Source: Berberis thunbergii
Lineage: Eukaryota > Streptophyta > Magnoliopsida > Ranunculales > Berberidaceae
Assembly (NCBI GenBank): GCA_003290165.1
Contig: QNQO01000223.1
Location: 496,001 to 560,000, forward strand
Direction: 5' to 3'
Length of the DNA stretch: 64,000 nt
Shown here: piece after piece, positions 1-10,310 of the stretch
How positions within the stretch are numbered: position 1 is the stretch's first letter
Layout: each line of letters begins with the position of its first letter
Position numbers and translations under genes: made by a program
The notes under the pieces: model-generated
What the model was told of the DNA's origin: nothing
Databases searched by the model: none
The model's input: only the letters and a program-made list of their open reading frames with translations

Positions 1-1120
1 TTGGATGTTTTCTCCGGCTTGGATTGACCAGGGTCTGGCTGTTGTCACTGCGCTTCCATTTGTTTTGTTCCTCATCCTCTCGTTTTTTGCCCTCTTACTT
101 GTCTTTAGGAGCGGAGGGCTTCTTCTTGCATTCGATTTTCCTCTTCACAATTCTTAGCTCCTCCAAGGTAATAGGCTTCTGAACATTCTTGAGGAGCTAT
201 ATCATATCCAAAAGGGGCTCTAAGGTAAGGTTTTCGTAGAACTTTCCTTCCTTAAGGCCCGCAGTGAAGGTTGTTACGGTCGTGTCGTTGTTGCATCTGT
301 CAATAAGAGTTAGTTCATTGTTGAAGCGCGTGACATACTCTCTGAGAGTTTCGTAGGACCTCTGCTTTAGAAAGAGTATGTAGTGTGGGCCTTTTCGAAA
401 ACGCTGGCTCCCTACAAAATGTGTCAGGAACTCTTTTGCCAATGTCTTAAAGGAGTTGATCGACTTCGGCAGAAGGTTGTGGAACCATGTCGGTGTTGAG
501 CTTTTTAGACTAGTGGGAAAGGTTCTACACATGACAGTTCTTCATGGAGTTAAGTACGTCTGATAGGTGGGCATTGAGGGGTGTCACAGTCTTGGATCCA
601 ACGTAGTTGGGTGTTTTCTCCGGCTTGGACCAACTAGGGTATGGCCTGTTGTCACTGTGCTTCTGTTTGCTTTGTTCTTGTCCTTAGGAGCGGAAGGCTT
701 ATTCTCGCCTTCGATTTCCCTCTTCACAATTCTTAGCTCTTCGAAGGTAATATGCTTCAGAGCGTTCTTGAGGAGCTATATCATATCCAGATGGGGCTCT
801 AAGGTAAGGTTTTCGTAGAGCTTTCCTTCCTTAAGGCCCGCAGTGAAGGCTGTTATGACTGTGTCGTCGTTGCATCTGTCAATGAGAGTCGGTCAATTGT
901 TGAAGCGCGTGACATAATCTCTGAGAGTTTTGTAGGGCCTCTGCTTTAAAGAGAGTATGTAGTGTGGGCTTTTCGAAAACGCCGACTCCCTACAAAATGT
1001 GTCAGGAACTCTTTTGCCAGTGTCTTAAAGGAGTCGATCGATTTCAGCAGAAGGCAGTGGAACCATGTCAGTGTTGAGCTTTTCTAACTAGTGGGAAAGG
1101 TTCTGCACAAGACAGACTCA
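1..1120. repeat. Tandem duplication of gag core, offset about 606 bp
   Basis: The sequence starting at position 1 recurs with scattered substitutions starting at 607 (both begin TTGG.TGTTTTCTCCGGCTTGGA), and similarity continues for about 510 bp. The two copies lie head to tail within the gag remnant. Confidence 0.85.
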
Positions 1121-1255
1121 AATCCTTCTTTAATGGCCATTACGTGCTGATAATGGCGCAAGTGGTCGAAATGATCAGTGGTTCCATCGTAGAAGTCAAG
1201 CTTCAGGGAGTGAACTTCCTTAGAAGAGTCTCATTCACAATTTGGTCCACAAATG
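1..1255 (-). pseudogene. Ty3/gypsy gag remnant with internal tandem duplication
   Basis: On the minus strand this stretch reads as a retrotransposon Gag. The entry at about 1255-1130 has the N-terminal part (LDFYDGTTDHFDHLRHYQH), followed by a core with TWFH.L, FKTLAKEFLTHFVGSRRF and an ETLREYVTRFN-type motif, as in plant gypsy gag proteins. A second copy of the core lies at 532-197 and is open for 111 codons. The copy at about 1130-607 has stops and frameshifts. No protease, reverse transcriptase, LTR or primer-binding site is visible here, so the element is either cut by the window edge or decayed. The family assignment rests on the gag motifs only. Confidence 0.75.
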
Positions 1256-2202
1256 GCGGGACGGAGAGGCGGTATAGTATGTCTGGATCGTGCGCCCCTC
1301 TGCGAAGGGGTTCCCAGGGCCAAGCCTTTTTGTCCTGGCAGCGGGCTCAGTGTCAGCCGTGCAGCCTCCCCTAGTGCAATGAGAATTGGCGGGGAGCTCG
1401 ACTTTCTAGTGCTTGCACCCTGCCGTCCTCCGAAAACGGAGGCCCGTGATGCTCCTCTTCCCGCTGAGCCCCCTTTCTTCTCGGTCCAACAAAAAAAATG
1501 TAAGACCAGTGCCAATAGTTCACGAAAAAAAGGCCAGGGTCACAAACTAATATAATAGAAAAGAACTGCATTTTCTATACTTTCCCCTAATTTTGTTGCT
1601 ACCGCGAGCCTAGGCCTTACATAATTAATCGGATCATATTACATTTAAGAAAACCCGAAGCAACAAAGGCATTCTCCTATTGCCTTTTGATGTGACAAGA
1701 ATTATCATATAAGAGGGTTTTGTTTGTTTTTTTATTTTTTTTTAACTTGTCGTGTTTGTGGGGGCGGACACGCTTGTATTGCATAAATAATTAAGAAACT
1801 TAAGTGACCCTTACTTCAAGCTCACAACCTCGTTTCTTAAGCATACTAACCTGCATATATATAAACCCTAATCCATAGCAGATAAAATCAAAACATACTG
1901 AATGAACACCATCATTAGATCGACTTCAATGCACCTAAACCTGCTGAAAATGAGACACTGTTTCAAAGAGATGCATGTTCTTGAGCATGCCAGAACATAA
2001 AATCTATGTTCAACAAGACACAGAAAATAGATGGGAAGAATTCAAGGTGCTCAAGGAAACATCTGGCCCAATGTTGTTCATAAATTTCAATATTTCATAC
2101 AGTACTGAGGATTGCCGGCTGACTTGCTAGAAGAACAGGGACATCAAACCAGGGTGTACAGAGCTTAACAGACCAATATGAACATGACACTGCAATAACA
2201 GT
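1256..2202. other. Non-genic stretch downstream of the CYSTM gene
   Basis: After the gag similarity ends there is a GC-richer part (about 1260-1490) with overlapping open frames but no recognisable domain, then AT-rich sequence. The last few hundred bases before 2203 presumably include the CYSTM 3' UTR. I see no RNA gene or further element. Confidence 0.5.
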
Positions 2203-5200
2203 CTAGAAACAGGAACAGCACTCCTCCATCACGCAGCAGCAACAGAGGGCAGCCAAACTGCAAAAGTAGAAATTGTCAATCATACATCAGCATAGCTATC
2301 ACTTCACATTCCTTCAATATTTTGTGCAGATTAGAGAGAGTAACAAATTTTCACATCAGTAAAATAGAACTAAATTTGATATTTAGGGTGTGTTTGAAAT
2401 TTGTTTTCCATAGAAAACTTAAACTAGTGAAGAGATCATGGAAGAGAAGAAGAGAAGGGAGTGAGCATGAAATTTGTGACCTCACACCACCTATCTTCTG
2501 TCAAAATCATGTAAAAACACTCAAGGGGGTAAAGAAAAGTTTTCCATGAAAAACTCAAGAAACGTGTCTATCTTCATCGTCATCATTGGATGAGAACTTT
2601 TCAAACTTTTCTTGCTCTCTCATCGTTTTCCATGAAAAATAAATAAATAAATAAATAATCAAACACACCCAAGGTTCTAATCAAGTCTGTCAACTTCTAT
2701 GAAAGAAATATCTTCAAGATCATAGTTCTTAGATATATCCCGCCATTTTAAGTCATCTTAGTTTGAAAAATACTCCAAATAAAACTGTATTGACTTCGTA
2801 ACAAATATCTGAAGCATTAAACTCATCGACGAACTACTCCCATTTAACCAAATTAGCTAAACCTATTGAAATTGATGATGCCATGTATCAACTTCCATCC
2901 ATACGCTTACACCACTAGTTTAAATTGATTCTGACGAGCATATTCCTTCGCAATGTCACAACAGGAGGGTCTTGTCGCAATAGTGCGACTTGGAATGTCT
3001 GCTGGTGATACTTGGTGCATAGTAACAATGCATAATATTTGCTAGGAAACAGGACATCACACGGATATAACTAATATAAATTGGTTATACTAATAATATT
3101 CGGTAGCTTCCAAAAGTGTAGTAAACAAAGATAATAGATACAAAGGTAGATCCAAAACATTCAAAGAATTCACATAGCTCAAAAGTTATTTGATTATAAC
3201 ATGCCACATTTGTACTATTTTGGCATTAATGTTCATTTTTATCTTCAAAATGCTTCATTCTTTCACAGTCTAGTCATGTAGTTGGGCGGCTCATTACTTG
3301 ACTTCAATTATGACCAACCTTGATACTTCTTCTAATGGCTCATTGTGGTTTCTCTCAAGTCTCAGCTCAATTCTTTTTTGCTATACGATTAGGGATTGGA
3401 AAAGATCAATGCAAATATAATAGGGAAGGGGTGCACATAAGTTATTTGCACTGCGCCAGTCCGAAATCTCACGTGTTTGACCCCATCAAGAGTTCCAGAC
3501 ATCTAGGCTACGTGTCCATGTCCGACAAATGTTGAACACAGACTCACTTCAATTTTTGGCACTCCATGCATTAGAGACTATTTGTGTTGACATAGATTCT
3601 GAAATGGGGTATATGGCTATCTAAACGAGATGTTGGTTTTCCCTGGGACAATCCTTCAGTTTCATGCAATATGTTTGGTCTTGCTATGAATTCCCTTTTA
3701 GAAAACTTAGCATCTATCTTGGCGGGAGATTGACCCACCCATCCCTTATGCCACTTCATGAATACTTTATGGAGGGTAAGTTCTAACTACTAGGATGGCA
3801 CTGCAGCCGGGATCAGTGTTTTGAAGTGCAGCACATGAGTAATGGTATAGGCGTATAGCACATTCAATGCATGTTCAGTGTAGCACAAGGACTTCCTGCA
3901 AACAAGTACATTGTTATTTGCTTGCTTAGCTTTGTCAGGCATGGCTAAGCTCAAGTATGTTTTGTGGAAAGCAAAGTATAAGCATCCATATAAATTGTTA
4001 CCTTAGACTTGCAACTTGGGATGATCTCAATTGAGGTACAATAGCTCATGGAAAGCTGGCTTCAAAATTCATAGTGGTTTGAGGTAACACATGGTCCAAA
4101 GAAGCCCAAGACATAATAGAAGCAAAGGCATGTAGCAAATATGAAGATTTATTCACGAGGTTTCCAGCACCAAGGAAAAACAAGAGGACAAGGGGTATGA
4201 TCGTTTGTTGAATAATATCTTTGCTTGAAAGTATTGTTCTACTGGAAATACGTTTAAATTACTCACTACTGGAACTATTCAAACCACTAGTGTTCAGTAT
4301 GACTTGGAGAGCAAGGTAAAAATCAAATACAAAAATTGGTAAGCTCTTTGAGAGTATTGTTGTGTATTTGTACATTTCATTATCAACAAACTTCACTTTT
4401 TTTTGGGTGTGTGTGTGTTCCACTGGAAAAGAAATCACATGTAAAACCACAACTAGACACAGGCAAAATGACATTCTCTGAGTGAATCATTCACCCATTA
4501 CCGAGATCCCCGAAAACACCTAACTGAAAATAAATGTGTAGAATTCTGAGTTGGAGATGCAAACTATGCAGCTAATAGTAATAGACAAAAGTACATAGTT
4601 AGTTCACAAATGTAGTTAACTCATTGTCTAATAATCAAAATAACTGATATTAACAGCTCCCTCCATTCCAAATAGTGCAATGATCTTCAAAACAATAAAA
4701 TCATAAATGAACATTGATCTATAACTTTTTCACTTTCGCTACTGTAGATGTTCTGAACAGATAAGGTTTACCAATCAAGTAGGCAAACAATCAGTTTAGC
4801 ATCTGCAGCAAGATTGTGACCGTTGCCCTAACATAAGCATAGTGATTTTCCAACCAAGAAAATTTCTACATTGTGGGTTCTTCAAAACAAAAAAGTATTT
4901 CCAGATTGCCAAACCAATGAAAGGCGGGCAGGAAGACAATTTTATTGAAACCTTAGTTCTATAACTCTGTCTAGTAGATCTGCACAAAAATGCTTTTTAA
5001 CTCCTTGTGGTGCTACATTCCTATTGAAAATCTATCTCCATCATTTTAGATTCCCAACCTTTTGCAAACACTTATATCGCCACCACCCACCGAGAGTCAT
5101 TTCAATATCCTCAAATAACTTCCAATTATCCAAACCTTACTCTCATCATTTAGATCCATCTCTACAAACCCCTAATAATTTGTACCGCACCACAATTCCA

Positions 5201-8200
5201 CTATTCACTAACCTAGCATGCATTGCATACCCAATGTTTCTTGCCCACCACAAGTGTTTGCCAAATTGCCCCGTACATATTTTCATTACCAAATTTTAGC
5301 CTACGCCAAACTCCCTATTCTCGCTCCAAAAAGGGGAGGGTATCATTTGAATTAGAGAGCCCTCAGGAATTAGGATTATAGTGTAGTGTGAAAGAAATTA
5401 GCAATCATGGCATTGCAGTGGTGGGTAGGATGGTCTGAGATCATCTCCAAATATCCATTTCCATCCAAAATCCATCTCGAGGGAATCATAAACTTTTGTC
5501 TCTACATGTGGAGGAAGTTCAAAATCCACGCATTTTTTTAAACTTCCATTCTCATCTTCCAACTCTTATCTCCCTCTAGAATTAAAAGCCCTTTGGAAAT
5601 AAACAATCCAAGGATCTTTGAAGATAAAAATCTCACAGTTGATAAAATGTTTACTAAACATAAAGGAAGAAATGGGAAAGTCTTAACACATATCATCTAC
5701 CACTGTGAGCCCCTCTCTATATACCTCTAACCATATCCCCAACTTAAACACTCACATGGAGGTGGGATGTGGGGTTTTGACTGAAAAGGCTTCTAGAGAA
5801 GAGTCACAATTTGTAACGACCCGATCCGCACAGTAAGATATTGTCCGCTTTGGGCCCAACCGGCCAGCACGGCTTTAAAAGGCCTCTTTCAGAGTATGCA
5901 CAGCGGACACTGGGCCCCTCTCTGGCCCTACTCATCCAGATATTGTCCTCTTTGGCCTATTGGGCAGCATTCCGCACCTCCCTCACCTCAAGGATTTGTT
6001 GCTTCCACCCACCTACTGGGGCTCCACAGGCCTCTTTCTTTTTGCTTTTGTTTTTCTCCTTCTTCCTTTCTCCCTCTCTTCTTCTCCTTTCTCTCTTTTT
6101 TTTTTTTTTTTTTTGTTAGCGGCGAGAGAACAAATAGAAGAACCTAACCCTATTTATTCCTACCAATTAGGGCTTTGCTCGAGGTTAGGGACACCCCATC
6201 TTTCTACTTGATGCCACCGCATATTTAATAAAATTAAAATTAAATAAATAATTAATTAATTAATTAATTAAAAATTATTATATGTTAAAGTAGGGTCGTT
6301 ACATTATACACACCTTAAAAGGAATCTCGTCCCGAGATTCACTGGATGAAAAGCTCCGGATGCAACTGCTTCACTCTGTCCTCTAGCTCCCAAGTTACAT
6401 CATTTTCTTTTTCACTCCATTGGACTTTCACCAGATTCACTATCCTTCTACGGAGCTGTTTCACATCACGATCCACAATCTTGATTGGTCGTACTACTTG
6501 GGTGAAGTCGTCATTAATCTCAATTTCTGTGGGTTGGACGATATCAGCAGGATCCTTCACACACTTTCTCAGCATGGAGATGTGAAACACATCATGAACA
6601 ACTGATATGCTCGGGGGCAGAGCGAGTCTATAGGCCAAACTCCCTACCCGAGCAATGATCTCAAATGGTCCCACAAATCTAGGACTTAGTTTCCCTTTCT
6701 TACCGAACCTCAATACACCGCGCATAGGTGAAACCTTAAGAAAAACAAAGTCTCCAACCTGAAATTCTATCGCCTTACGCTTTCGATCGGCATAACTCTT
6801 ATGTCGGCTTTGAGTAGTTTTGATCCGCTCTCTACTAATCTGCACCTTCTCCGATGTCTCCCTAACCATCTCTGACCCCAACAAGACTGTGTCGCCTACC
6901 TCCGCCCAGCAGGATGGTGATCGACAAGGCCTCCCATATAAAGCCTCAAACGGGGCCATGCCAATACTAGAATGGTAACTGTTGTTATAAGAAAACTCTA
7001 TGATAGGTAAATAATCCTCCCAACTACCTCCAAAATCGAGCACACATGCCCGAAGCATATCCTCTAAAATCTGATTCACCCGCTCAGTCTGACCATCAGT
7101 TTGAGGATGATAAGCTGTATTCAAATCTAGTCTCGTCCCCATGACTTGCTGAAAACTCTTCCAAAACTCAGCTACAAACAAGGGATCTCGGTCAGACACA
7201 ATGGACACTGGTACTCCGTGAAGCCTAACTACCTCACGGATGTATCGTCTGGCTAGTTGTTCGGTAGTACGGTGCACCCCAACCGGAACAAAGTGCGCAG
7301 ACTTAGTCAAACGGTCAACTATAACCCAAATTGACTCGTTACCTCGTCGAGTCTTCGGTAAACCATCTATAAAGTCCATAGATATATTTTCCCATTTCCA
7401 GACAGGAATCTCTAGCGGTTGCATTAAACCTGAGGGTCGCTGATGCTCGGTCTTCACTTGTTGACAAGTGAAACACCGTGATACATAATCTCCCACATCC
7501 TTCTTCATGCCGTCCCACCAGAAAGTTCGCTTCAGGTCATGGTACATTTTTGTGCCTCCGAGGTGAATGGTAAAACGTGACTTATGAGCCTCATCTATAA
7601 TTTCTTTCTTCAATCCCGCAATCTCAGGCACACAAAGTCTCCCGTGAAATCTCAAACCACCATCAGACTCAACTGACCACATGGAGGGACAATCATCTAG
7701 GTTATGAGCACCAAATCTTCCAATTTACTCATCAACCGAGGATCCTTATGTTGCTCGTCTAAAACCCTGCTAATCAAAGAAGGTCGAACAGATAAACTCC
7801 CAACATAAGCCGTGTTTGCTCCCTAGACAAACTGAACACCACAAGAAGAAATAGTCTCAAGAGACTTCCACTCCTCTACCATAAGTGAAGTCATAACAGA
7901 GTGTCGTCGACTGAGAGCATCGGCTACTACGTTCCCCTTACCTGGGTGGTAAAGGATTTCAAAATCATAACTGTTAATGAACTCCATCCACCTTTGTTGT
8001 CTCATATTCAACTCCTTCTGCGAAAACAAATACTTAAGACTCTTGTGATCTGTGAACAACTCAAAATGCTCCCCATAGAGGTAGTGTCGCCACATCTTCA
8101 AAGCAAACACAACTGCCGCTAATTCCAAGTCATGGGTAGGATATCGCCTCTCATGAGGCTTCAATTGTCGTGAGGCGTACGACACAACTTTCAGATTCTG

Positions 8201-9524
8201 CATCAATACACAACCCAGACCTGTGCCACTAGCATCAGTGAAGACCACCAACTTCCCACCTTGAACTGGGATAGTCAGGATGGGCGCAGTGGTTAATCGG
8301 TGTTTCAACTCCTGAAAAGCCTTTTCACAGTCGACTCAATTCCTACACTGTAGGAGAATGGGACTAATTTTGAAAAACCCAAGAATCGCATGACTGGGAC
8401 ATGGGGAGAGTGTTACAATCCCACTGCCTGGAAAATTTAGTTGTAATCTGACTCTAATTTCAATGACACTCCCCTCTATCCACCTGAACCTACCCTTGCA
8501 TTCTGGGCAGGGCGTTTCAACCATGGTGGGTCTATGAAGCTTGAAGAGCTAGAACTATGGAAGAGAAGCTCCAGTGATTTGACAATGGTGGAATCAATAT
8601 ATGTTGTTGATTTCTCACTAACATTGACATTAAGGTTTTTGACCCAGTATAAAGATCTCTTAGTTCTGATCTGAGATTCTAGAAGCCCTATCAACATTAC
8701 CCAACACACATAGCCAATCAAAGCAAGTGAACTCTCCTCAGTTCTGATAAATACCATCTAATGGAGGCATAGAAATGCAAGAACACAAACAAGGATGATG
8801 AGATAGTTTTATGTGACCATGCTTAAAGCTGAATAGCTCAATCTTTCATAACTCAATTACAAATTCAAAAGTGAATTTTGCTTGCACCTGCTAATTTTTC
8901 TTTTACAATTATGATGCACAAGTCCTCAGAGAAAGGGTACAACAAATAATTCATTAAACGAAAACAGAAAAACAACCTATCCTGTATCAGAACCAGAGCT
9001 GTATAATAATAACATAACCCATACAATTCATAAAAACAACACAAAGAATAGGCATTAATTTGGTGAAATCAAAGACTTGTAAATGAGAATAAAAATCAGA
9101 GAGGTGAAGATCCTTACCAGCCTTGTAGAAATGAGCCGCCGCCACCACCACCATCCTGTTCCTGGTAGTGCTGATGCTGATACTGATCCTGCTGATAAGG
9201 TTGCGGAGGTGGTGGTGGGTACCCATCATTGAAGTAGGCTTGATACCCTTGAGGAGGATATGGAGCATACCCCTCCCTCCCAGGAGGAGGAGGTGGAGGG
9301 TACCCTTCTGGTGGTGGTGGTCCTGAGTAGCCTGGTGGAGGGTAATATCCTGCAAAATCAGAAAACCCCACATCACAATCACCCAAACAAACAGATGGAA
9401 AACAACAACAACAAAAAGTACATCACTAATGAATTGGTATAAAATTGTTGATTTTGAGGATGGTTGGAGTATGGGTTTTACCTGGTGGAGGGTAGGCTTC
9501 TTGAGGGGTTCTTTGATAGCTCAT
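2203..9524 (-). CDS. CYSTM-family small Cys-rich membrane protein (three exons)
   Basis: Three exons join in frame: 9524-9482, 9349-9118 and 2257-2203, giving 109 residues. The start is ATG at 9524 ([15 protein letters not shown]). All borders are GT..AG: donors at 9481 and 9117, acceptors just before 9349 and 2257. Residues 10 to about 80 are Pro/Tyr/Gly-rich ([20 protein letters not shown], a [12 protein letters not shown] stretch and a Gly run). The C-terminus is [19 protein letters not shown], the Cys-rich CYSTM module thought to associate with or span the membrane. Members of this family are linked to stress tolerance; the role of this one is unknown. The last exon is only 55 bp and sits about 6.9 kb from exon 2, with a truncated gypsy element between them. 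The coding sequence has no lesion, so the gene looks functional if the long intron is spliced. Confidence 0.9.
2386..2670. mobile_element. MITE-like element with short terminal inverted repeats
   Basis: The segment begins GGGTGTGTTTGA and ends with CAAACACACCC, an inverted pair of about 11 bp. A TTTTCCAT motif recurs near both ends. It is 285 bp, non-coding and lies in CYSTM intron 2. No clean target-site duplication is visible, so the superfamily (hAT or Harbinger) is unresolved. Confidence 0.5.
2671..5811. other. CYSTM intron 2, part without recognised features
   Basis: About 3.1 kb of AT-rich intron between the MITE-like element and the gypsy LTR. Short open frames here have no recognisable domains and no shared codon character. 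I find no LTR, tRNA or obvious terminal inverted repeat. Confidence 0.5.
5812..6303 (-). repeat. 3' LTR of the truncated gypsy element
   Basis: Starts TGTAACGACCC and ends GGGTCGTTACA, the TG..CA termini with extended inverted ends seen in plant chromoviruses; 492 bp. It contains T-rich and ATTA-repeat tracts. The polypurine region and integrase stop lie just beyond its 6303 edge. Confidence 0.85.
6339..7682 (-). CDS. Gypsy integrase with chromodomain-like tail
   Basis: Open frame of 447 codons. The N-terminal zinc-binding part has the HHCC pattern ([14 protein letters not shown] ... CFTCQQVK). The catalytic core follows with D residues in [10 protein letters not shown] and IVSDRDPLF and the E in [12 protein letters not shown], all three DDE residues being present. 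The C-terminal part has [10 protein letters not shown] and HDVFHISML, then a chromodomain-like segment ending [18 protein letters not shown] stop separates it from the RNase H frame upstream, so the polyprotein is broken. Role: DNA integration of the retroelement; now a relic inside a host intron. Confidence 0.9.
   Translation of the reverse strand: MWSVESDGGLRFHGRLCVPEIAGLKKEIIDEAHKSRFTIHLGGTKMYHDLKRTFWWDGMKKDVGDYVSRCFTCQQVKTEHQRPSGLMQPLEIPVWKWENISMDFIDGLPKTRRGNESIWVIVDRLTKSAHFVPVGVHRTTEQLARRYIREVVRLHGVPVSIVSDRDPLFVAEFWKSFQQVMGTRLDLNTAYHPQTDGQTERVNQILEDMLRACVLDFGGSWEDYLPIIEFSYNNSYHSSIGMAPFEALYGRPCRSPSCWAEVGDTVLLGSEMVRETSEKVQISRERIKTTQSRHKSYADRKRKAIEFQVGDFVFLKVSPMRGVLRFGKKGKLSPRFVGPFEIIARVGSLAYRLALPPSISVVHDVFHISMLRKCVKDPADIVQPTEIEINDDFTQVVRPIKIVDRDVKQLRRRIVNLVKVQWSEKENDVTWELEDRVKQLHPELFIQ
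7823..8308 (-). pseudogene. Gypsy RNase H domain fragment
   Basis: 161-codon frame with typical RNase H motifs: [14 protein letters not shown] with the first catalytic Asp, [17 protein letters not shown] with the Glu region, and [11 protein letters not shown] with a further Asp, followed by [29 protein letters not shown]. It is cut on its 5' side at about 8335 and separated from the integrase frame by a stop near 7700. Confidence 0.88.
8336..9117. other. CYSTM intron 2, exon-2-proximal part
   Basis: About 780 bp of intron between the truncated edge of the gypsy element and exon 2. Short open frames have no domain. No element ends are recognised. Confidence 0.5.
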
Positions 9525-9765
9525 CTCTGAAGGTTTTGAGGTATGGGAGATTGAGGGAGAAAGTGTCGAAGAAGAAGAATAAATTTTTGTTTGGGGTTTT
9601 GAAGAGATTATATCGGTCTGGTGGTGTGAAGAATCCGCGTGAAAGTCATTTTTAAGCGTTTACTTCCAAGTCTTTTTTTTCCCATTAAATGATATGATGA
9701 ATCAACACTTGGCCCACAAATGGAATTTATCCATCTATGGCTTTCTTCCGGAGCTGTCCCGCCAC

Positions 9766-10150
9766 TTGGGGTTTTTCATCAAACCCGTTAATCGAATCGA
9801 CTTAGGTCGATTTTAAAATTTTCAAATCGAAATTGAATCGACCATTAACAAAATTTATTCGAAATAAAATCGATTCTAATTTATGCAAATCGTAACCGAA
9901 TCAAATCAATTAAAATCGAACCAAAACCGAAATAAAACCGAACCGACCGACTATTTTAAACATATTGTATTATTTATATATAAAATATATTTTATTTATT
10001 ATATATATTTGGTCAGTTAAAATCACATAGAAACCGAAAACCGAACCGACCACTTCGGTTTTGAGTTTTTTAAAACCGAAATCGATCCGAACCGAATTTA
10101 AACCAAACCAATCGGTTCAGTCGGTTTGATCGATTTTTTGTTCAGCCCTA
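9766..10150. mobile_element. Non-autonomous hAT-like element with 8-bp TSD
   Basis: Flanked by a perfect 8-bp direct repeat CCCGCCAC (9758-9765 and 10151-10158). The right end is CAGCCCTA, a usual hAT-type terminus; the left terminus (TTGGGG) is degenerate. The interior is built of imperfect ACCGAACCGA / TCGGTTCGGT inverted motifs. No coding capacity. It lies upstream of the CYSTM gene. Confidence 0.75.
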
Positions 10151-10310
10151 CCCGCCACACCAAATCTGATGCATCATAGTTGGTGCGAGAAGAATGGGGC
10201 AACTTGAATTTTCACTCAAGAACCTTAAATAGTTTAAGGGGCATATAGTATTATTGAGTGTTTTCATGAAATTTCATAATATTCCGAAAGGCCGACTCAT
10301 AATAAAATAA

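Larger units (their letters stand above)
5812..8335 (-). mobile_element. 5'-truncated Ty3/gypsy chromovirus (Tekay-like)
   Basis: Minus-oriented element inserted in CYSTM intron 2. It retains, in its own 5' to 3' order, RNase H (8308-7823), the integrase region (7682-6339) and a 3' LTR (5812-6303). Similarity stops abruptly at about 8335 inside the RNase H upstream motif ([11 protein letters not shown]), so gag, protease, reverse transcriptase and 5' LTR are absent. The sequence between 6304 and 6338 contains the purine-rich tract expected upstream of a 3' LTR. The integrase ends with a chromodomain-like tail, as in plant chromoviruses of the Tekay/Del group; the clade name is an inference from that tail. 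Confidence 0.88.

Noticed and set aside
1231..1571. Overlapping open frames on both strands in GC-richer sequence
   Set aside because: Compositional artefact beside the gag remnant; no domain and no splice evidence.
3320..3759. Open frames of 62-71 codons in CYSTM intron 2
   Set aside because: No domain or element similarity that I can recognise.
4796..5299. Open frames and CCACC-rich stretch in CYSTM intron 2
   Set aside because: No motif, terminal repeats or splice support.
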